Source: Salarchaeum japonicum | Lineage (GTDB): Archaea; Halobacteriota; Halobacteria; Halobacteriales; Halobacteriaceae | Length of the DNA: 64,000 nt | Direction: 5' to 3' | NCBI RefSeq assembly: GCF_020614395.1 | Contig: NZ_CP085324.1 | Span: 563,564-627,563 of the forward strand | Part shown: positions 59,937 to 64,000 of the stretch, piece after piece | Layout of the letters: each line of letters opens with the position of its first letter | Numbering within the stretch: the stretch's first letter is position 1 | The notes under the pieces: model-generated | The model's input: only the letters and a program-made list of their open reading frames with translations | The model's database searches: none | What the model was told of the DNA's origin: nothing | Translations under genes and position numbers: made by a program

Positions 59937-60742
59937 GGCGCGGTCACCACGAACAACAGGAAGTTGTGCATTCCCGGCCCCAGTCCCACGGCGGCGACGA
60001 GCCCGAGGAGGAGCGACCCCTCCGCTTCCTCCTCGCGCACGTACTCCGCGAGCAGGACGGTGATGGCGGCGGCGAGCGCGAGCTTCACGAGCACGAACAG
60101 CCACCCGCTCCCGAGCGCGTCCGCCGTCGGCAGGCTCGCCGCGAACTCCATGATGAGGCGGGAGAGCGGCGTGCGCTCCCCGAACCCGAGCACGTCCACG
60201 CCCACCGCGGTCGTCGCGCCGTCGAGCGCGTGCCCGAGCACCACGAGCGCGCCCGCCGGCCACGTCACCCGCGCCGCGTTCGGCCGCACCCGCCGCAGCA
60301 CCGTCCACACGACCGCCGCCGCGACCACGCCGACCGTCAACCCCGCCAGCGGCCACGTGAGCGTGAGACCGCCGTGGTTCGACCCGTACTGGAGCGCCAC
60401 GCCCACCGGGGCCGCGAGCGCGAGAAACCCCGTGCCTGCGAGCACGCGGAGCGGCGCGTCCGTCCGACTCGCCCCGAGCCAGCACAGGCCCGCGAGCACG
60501 AACGTGGACGCGTACACTATCGGCGAACTCGCAAAGGGCGCGACCGGCTCTGGCAGTACGTCCAACTGGTAGGTGACGTACAGCGTCGACCCGACAGCCA
60601 TCCACGGCGCGAGCGCCACGATGCTCCGCGGCGTCACGCGAACGCGGGCCGCCCGAAGCCCGTACGCCACCACCGCCACGCCCACCAGCACCGCGAGCAA
60701 GTGGGGGAGCGGCGGAACCTCGACTCCTGCGGGCAACACCAT
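59933..60742 (-). CDS. DUF63 family membrane protein
   Basis: 269 residues, about eight helices. Recognisable by VALQYGSNHGGLTLTWPLA, WPAGALVVLGHALDGATTAV, GVDVLGFGERTPLSRLIMEF and LGLGPGMHNFLLFVV. DUF63 is an archaeal membrane family with no known activity. It leads the DUF63-PfkB pair (GTGA overlap). A G+C-poorer gap (60743-60958) separates it from the divergent lipoprotein gene. Confidence 0.8.
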   Translation of the reverse strand: MVLPAGVEVPPLPHLLAVLVGVAVVAYGLRAARVRVTPRSIVALAPWMAVGSTLYVTYQLDVLPEPVAPFASSPIVYASTFVLAGLCWLGASRTDAPLRVLAGTGFLALAAPVGVALQYGSNHGGLTLTWPLAGLTVGVVAAAVVWTVLRRVRPNAARVTWPAGALVVLGHALDGATTAVGVDVLGFGERTPLSRLIMEFAASLPTADALGSGWLFVLVKLALAAAITVLLAEYVREEEAEGSLLLGLVAAVGLGPGMHNFLLFVVTAP

Positions 60743-60958
60743 ACCGGACGCCCGCGGCCCGACCGGAAAACGTTGCCGCTCCGCGCCCGCCCCGGACGCA
60801 TACTACATAACCACGCTACAGGAGGCTGGAACTCACCAGACGGCAGCCCGCGTTCGCTGTGTATGGGATTCCGCGCGTCGTCACTGGAAAACAAATTTCT
60901 CCCGACAATACCGTTACTGAAAACTGGCGCTATCCATAACCACCCGGACGTACCTACG

Positions 60959-61450
60959 ATGGCTCCCTCCGAACAAAACGACGCAATTCCCTGGTGTTCG
61001 CGTCGTCGGTTCCTCGCAACGGTCGGTGTCGGCCTGACCGGGAGCGTCGCCGGCTGTACGTCCGGCGACGACGACTATCCCGCCGGGACGCTCCGGTTCG
61101 CGAACAACCACGACCTCCCCCACTCGCTTTCGCTCCGCGTTACCGACGTTGGCGCTCGACCGACCGACATGAACCGTTCTGTCGATGGCTATGCGTCCGT
61201 GCCGCCCTCTCAACGGAACATAACGACGGCCACCACGCTCCAGCCCGGTGACGAACAGACGTATCGAAGCGTCTTCACCGAACCGGCCTGGTACGCCATC
61301 GAGTTCTCCCTCGACGGGCGCGTGCTGGACGGGTCTCGCGGCCATCTCGCGTTCAATCCGATTCCGAACGAGGCGAGCGAGGAAACCCGCTACCTGACTG
61401 CGAGCGTCACCAACGCCGGGGAGTTCTCGTGGGGGATTCCCCACCTCTGA
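60959..61450 (+). CDS. Tat-dependent lipoprotein, unknown function
   Basis: 163 residues. Twin-arginine signal CSRRRFLATVGVGLTGSVAG followed by a lipobox cysteine (VAGC) and an acidic spacer (SGDDDYPAG): a classical haloarchaeal Tat lipoprotein. The mature part (LRFANNHDLPHSLSLRVTDV, EQTYRSVFTEPAWYAIEFSL) looks like an Ig/beta-sandwich domain. Codon choice is more relaxed than in neighbours. The upstream gap 60743-60958 holds a TATA-like GCTATCC about 27 bases before the start and no other feature that I see. Confidence 0.75.
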   Translation: MAPSEQNDAIPWCSRRRFLATVGVGLTGSVAGCTSGDDDYPAGTLRFANNHDLPHSLSLRVTDVGARPTDMNRSVDGYASVPPSQRNITTATTLQPGDEQTYRSVFTEPAWYAIEFSLDGRVLDGSRGHLAFNPIPNEASEETRYLTASVTNAGEFSWGIPHL

Positions 61451-61453
61451 CAG

Positions 61454-62386
61454 CTACTCGGAGAACACGTCGTCAGGGCGGTCCCCGTACCGGTCGCGCA
61501 TCAGCGTGACGAGGCTCTCGGGGGCGTACTGGCCGCGTTCGGTGACGACGGCGTCGATGTACCGCGCCGGGGTCACGTCGAACGCGGGGTTCGCGACGGC
61601 CACGTCGAGGCCGTCGTCGGGGTCGAGAACCTCGCCGGGGTCGCGTTCCTCGATTTCGATGGGGTGGCCGGCGAGCGTCCGCGGCGCGAGCTTGAGGGTC
61701 TGGGCGGCGACGGTGACGGGAACGTCGCGCTCGCTCGCGCTCGCGGCGAGGCCGGCGGTGCCGATTTTGTTCACGACCGCGCCGTCCGCGCGCACCGCGT
61801 CCGCGCCGACGAGCACGTGGTCGGTCTCCGGGAGGAAGTGGTGGGCGGCCGAATCCACGATGATAGTGGTCTCGACGCCGAGTTCCCGCAACCGCTCGGC
61901 GGTGATGTGGCCCTGCTTCCGGGGACGCGTCTCCTTCACGTACGCGGAGAGCGACTTCCCCGACTCGACTGCGTGTTCGACGCACGCGAGCGCGTCCGTC
62001 GAGTGACAGTGCGTCATCACGGTGTCGCCGTCCGCGAACCGCCGACCGCCCACCCTGCCGAGGTCGTCCTGGGCGGCGTCCAGCTCCGCGCGGAAGTCCT
62101 CGACCGCCGTAATCACGCTCTCCCGGAGTTCGGGCACGCTCTCGCCGCGCATCCCGCCGAGCACGAGCCGGAGCGCGTTCGGCAGGGAGACCGCGGTCGG
62201 CCGGGTCTCCCGGAGGCGGTCGGCCGCCGCCGTCACGTCCGCGCGGAACGCCCCGGGGGTGTCCGCGTCGCTCTCCCGGGCTTCGACGGCGAGCGCGTCC
62301 GCCGCGGCGCGCGCGATGGTCGCCGCCCCCCGCACGTCCATCGACGCGATGCGCTCCGCAGTGTCCGCGACCGCGTCGCTAACCAT
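61454..62386 (-). CDS. Ribose-1,5-bisphosphate isomerase
   Basis: 310 residues, eIF-2B alpha/MtnA-like fold. The catalytic Cys is in VMTHCHSTDAL and the Asp in VGADAVRADGAVVNKIGT, the pair used by the Thermococcus enzyme. It converts ribose-1,5-bisphosphate to ribulose-1,5-bisphosphate. No RuBisCO is in the window, so RuBP may instead be dephosphorylated (haloarchaeal non-carboxylating route). The frame is open to 62494, but MVSDAVADTAERIAS at 62386 is the usual N-terminus. Confidence 0.88.
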   Translation of the reverse strand: MVSDAVADTAERIASMDVRGAATIARAAADALAVEARESDADTPGAFRADVTAAADRLRETRPTAVSLPNALRLVLGGMRGESVPELRESVITAVEDFRAELDAAQDDLGRVGGRRFADGDTVMTHCHSTDALACVEHAVESGKSLSAYVKETRPRKQGHITAERLRELGVETTIIVDSAAHHFLPETDHVLVGADAVRADGAVVNKIGTAGLAASASERDVPVTVAAQTLKLAPRTLAGHPIEIEERDPGEVLDPDDGLDVAVANPAFDVTPARYIDAVVTERGQYAPESLVTLMRDRYGDRPDDVFSE

Positions 62387-62465
62387 ACCGTGCCTTCGCG
62401 GGGTGTCGGGAAAAAGAGCGGGGGCGCTCGCGTCCCGGTCGGCGCGCGTCGCCGTAAACACCCGC

Positions 62466-62473
62466 CGTTTATG
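62466..62473 (+). promoter_or_regulatory. TATA box of deoC
   Basis: CGTTTATG, about 27 bases before the ATG at 62497. It supports that start over the in-frame upstream ATG at 62476, which would fall right behind the box. Confidence 0.5.
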
Positions 62474-62496
62474 CGGTGAGGCCGCGACGTCCACCC

Positions 62497-63129
62497 ATGA
62501 ATCGGGACGACCTCGCCGCCGCCATCGACCACACCGTCCTCGGCCCCGAGACCACCATCGACGACGTGGAGCGCGTGCTCGACGACGCCGCGGAGTACGG
62601 CATGAACGCCTGCATCCCGCCCTGTTACGTCGCGGAGGCCGCGGACTACGCGCCGGACGTGACGCTCGCGACCGTCGTCGGATTCCCGCACGGCCAGCAC
62701 CACCCCGCGGTGAAGCGCGCCGAAGCCGAGCAGGCGTGGGAGGACGGCGCGGACGAACTCGATATGGTACTCAACGTCGGCCGCCTGAAGAACGGCGAAC
62801 ACGACGCCGTCCGCGACGACATCGAGGGCGTCGTCGCCGCAACCCCCCTCCCCGTGAAGGTCATCGTGGAGACCGCGCTCCTCACCGACGCCGAGAAACA
62901 CGCCGCCGGCAAGCTCACGAACGAGGCGGGCGCGGACTACCTCAAGACCTCCACCGGGTTCGCGGGCGGCGGCGCGACCGTCGCGGACGTGGAACTCCTC
63001 GCCGAGTACCTGCCCGTGAAAGCCAGCGGCGGCGTCGGCACCGCCGACGAGGCGCTCGCGATGCTCGACGCCGGCGCGGAACGCATCGGCGCGAGCTCCG
63101 GCGTCGAAATCGTCGAGGACTACGACTGA
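62497..63129 (+). CDS. deoC: Deoxyribose-phosphate aldolase
   Basis: 210 residues. Class I aldolase with the catalytic pair of the E. coli enzyme: Schiff-base Lys in [13 protein letters not shown], second Lys in [15 protein letters not shown], and the Asp in [15 protein letters not shown]. It splits 2-deoxyribose-5-phosphate to acetaldehyde and glyceraldehyde-3-phosphate, ending deoxynucleoside breakdown. The divergent gene is the ribose-1,5-bisphosphate isomerase, 110 bases away. The last 10 bases overlap the convergent propeller gene. Confidence 0.94.
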   Translation: MNRDDLAAAIDHTVLGPETTIDDVERVLDDAAEYGMNACIPPCYVAEAADYAPDVTLATVVGFPHGQHHPAVKRAEAEQAWEDGADELDMVLNVGRLKNGEHDAVRDDIEGVVAATPLPVKVIVETALLTDAEKHAAGKLTNEAGADYLKTSTGFAGGGATVADVELLAEYLPVKASGGVGTADEALAMLDAGAERIGASSGVEIVEDYD

Positions 63130-64000
63130 ACCACGAACGTCGTCCGACTCCCCTCGTCGTTCTGCCCGGTCGCGACGACGAGTCCGTCGGTCGCGGTGAC
63201 TGACGGCCCCAGGTAGCCGCCGAGCGGGAGCGTCCACTTCTCGTCGCCCGACTCGCGGTCGAGCGCCGCGAGCACGCCGTCGTCCCGCCCGACGAACACC
63301 GTGTCCCCGGCGACCGCGGGCGCGCACCGGACGTTCGCGTCCTCCGGCCCGTACGACCACACGACCTCCCCCGTCTCGACGCTGTGCGCGTCGAGCGCGC
63401 CCGTCCCGCTGTACAGGCGGGGGCCGTCGAACGCGAGCGCCCGCCACCCCGCGCCCTCGTCGCGCTCCCAGACGACTTCGCCCGTGCGGCGGGAGAGCGC
63501 CGCGAGCGTCCCGTAGTGGCCGTTGACGTAGACGCGCTCGTCCCCGACGACCGGCGACTGGAGGTCGCGCGCGCCGAGGTTCGTCCGCCACACGGGCGTC
63601 CCGTCCGTCCGGAACACGTACACCTCGCCCGTCGCGGTCGCCACGGCGGTCACGGAGCGGTGCACCGACGGCATCGACACGATATTCCCCCAGACCGACC
63701 GCGTCCACACATCACCGTCGTACCGCCCCACGCCGGCGACTCGCCCGTCCGCGAGCGCGACGACGAACCGCTGGCTATCCACCGAGACCGCGGGCGGCGT
63801 CACCACCTGAGCCGGGAACTCGACCTGCGCGACCAGGTCGCCCGAGTCCACGTCGAACCCGCGGAGTTCGGAGCCAGCGGCCGTGTAGGCCACGCCGTCG
63901 ATCACGGTCGGCGGGAACCGCGTCCTCGTCTCCGCGCGCCACACGCGCTCGCGGGACGCGGTGTCGAACGCGTGCACCCATTCGTCGTCCGAGACGAACA
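63120..64000 (-). CDS. PQQ-type beta-propeller protein, N-terminus cut by window edge
   Basis: At least 290 residues of tandem beta-propeller blades of the PQQ_2/WD-like type, for example [37 protein letters not shown] and [17 protein letters not shown]. No PQQ ligand can be assigned. The frame continues to the right edge ([18 protein letters not shown] lies near 63960), so any signal peptide is outside the window. Such proteins are often exported and Tat-dependent in haloarchaea. The GTG at 63977 is internal, not a start. Confidence 0.75.
   Translation of the reverse strand, partial: FVSDDEWVHAFDTASRERVWRAETRTRFPPTVIDGVAYTAAGSELRGFDVDSGDLVAQVEFPAQVVTPPAVSVDSQRFVVALADGRVAGVGRYDGDVWTRSVWGNIVSMPSVHRSVTAVATATGEVYVFRTDGTPVWRTNLGARDLQSPVVGDERVYVNGHYGTLAALSRRTGEVVWERDEGAGWRALAFDGPRLYSGTGALDAHSVETGEVVWSYGPEDANVRCAPAVAGDTVFVGRDDGVLAALDRESGDEKWTLPLGGYLGPSVTATDGLVVATGQNDEGSRTTFVVQS

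Noticed and set aside
56433-60572. A 1379-codon open frame on the plus strand
   Set aside because: It runs antisense through the HPP-Usp fusion, nucleoside phosphorylase, BNR propeller, PfkB and DUF63 genes, all of which have clear family motifs. The translation is Arg-rich noise.

Overview
The window comes from a halophilic archaeon of the class Halobacteria. The evidence is high G+C, very acidic predicted proteins, archaeal DnaG, GatD and Lrp-type regulators, a SAMP1 ubiquitin-like protein, siroheme-dependent heme genes and several haloarchaea-only families. I cannot name the genus. It is a compact chromosomal segment with 71 protein genes called. No gap exceeds about 220 bases, and I saw no tRNA, rRNA, CRISPR array, transposase or integrase. 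Many starts have an A/T-rich box about 27 bases upstream, the geometry of leaderless archaeal transcripts. Genes in operons often overlap as GTGA, ATGA or TGATG. Six convergent pairs end on a shared 4-base stop.

Layout. 1-2.4 kb: heme/siroheme operon (fused AhbA-AhbB siroheme decarboxylase, SirC-type dehydrogenase, HemA cut by the left edge). 3-6 kb: polyprenyl-phosphate region with a cis-prenyltransferase, a catalytically degenerate homologue facing it and a DUF92 membrane protein. 6-16 kb: DnaG, an MFS carrier, a PadR-like regulator divergent from a CARF-like/winged-helix regulator, PdxS, ThrB, an FAD protein, a TetR gene with its own operator and an MBL hydrolase. 16-20 kb: flavoprotein, small haloarchaeal proteins and an ABC exporter. 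20.5-25.7 kb: carB and carA face each other, with an Lrp gene divergent from carA; both promoters carry the same operator. 25.8-35 kb: Idi-like Nudix, JAMM desampylase-like protein, SDR, MoaB, a folate enzyme, GuaAb and PyrG. 34.6-41.8 kb: two paralogous membrane proteins around a PspA homologue and a surface protease-like lipoprotein, then MFS, HPP and a second DUF6149 protein. 41.8-51.4 kb: ThrS, a DgcN/DgcA D-glutamate pair, a Vms1-like peptidyl-tRNA hydrolase, a repeat-bearing secreted protein with an ArsR-like regulator, GatD, a GNAT and SAMP1. 51.4-57.3 kb: TrkA/RCK membrane proteins, a K+ channel, ArsM behind a perfect palindrome and an HPP-Usp fusion. 57.3-63.1 kb: nucleoside and pentose genes (nucleoside phosphorylase, PfkB kinase, ribose-1,5-bisphosphate isomerase, DeoC). 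A PQQ-type propeller is cut by the right edge.

The strongest leads are (1) the facing cis-prenyltransferase pair, whose motif losses are complementary like those of eukaryotic DHDDS and NgBR; (2) a 19-bp operator shared by the carA/lrp and carB promoters; (3) repeated use of CTAG/CTAA as one stop for two convergent genes; and (4) the palindrome in the arsM leader. Families are assigned by recall of motifs and gene context; no database search was run.
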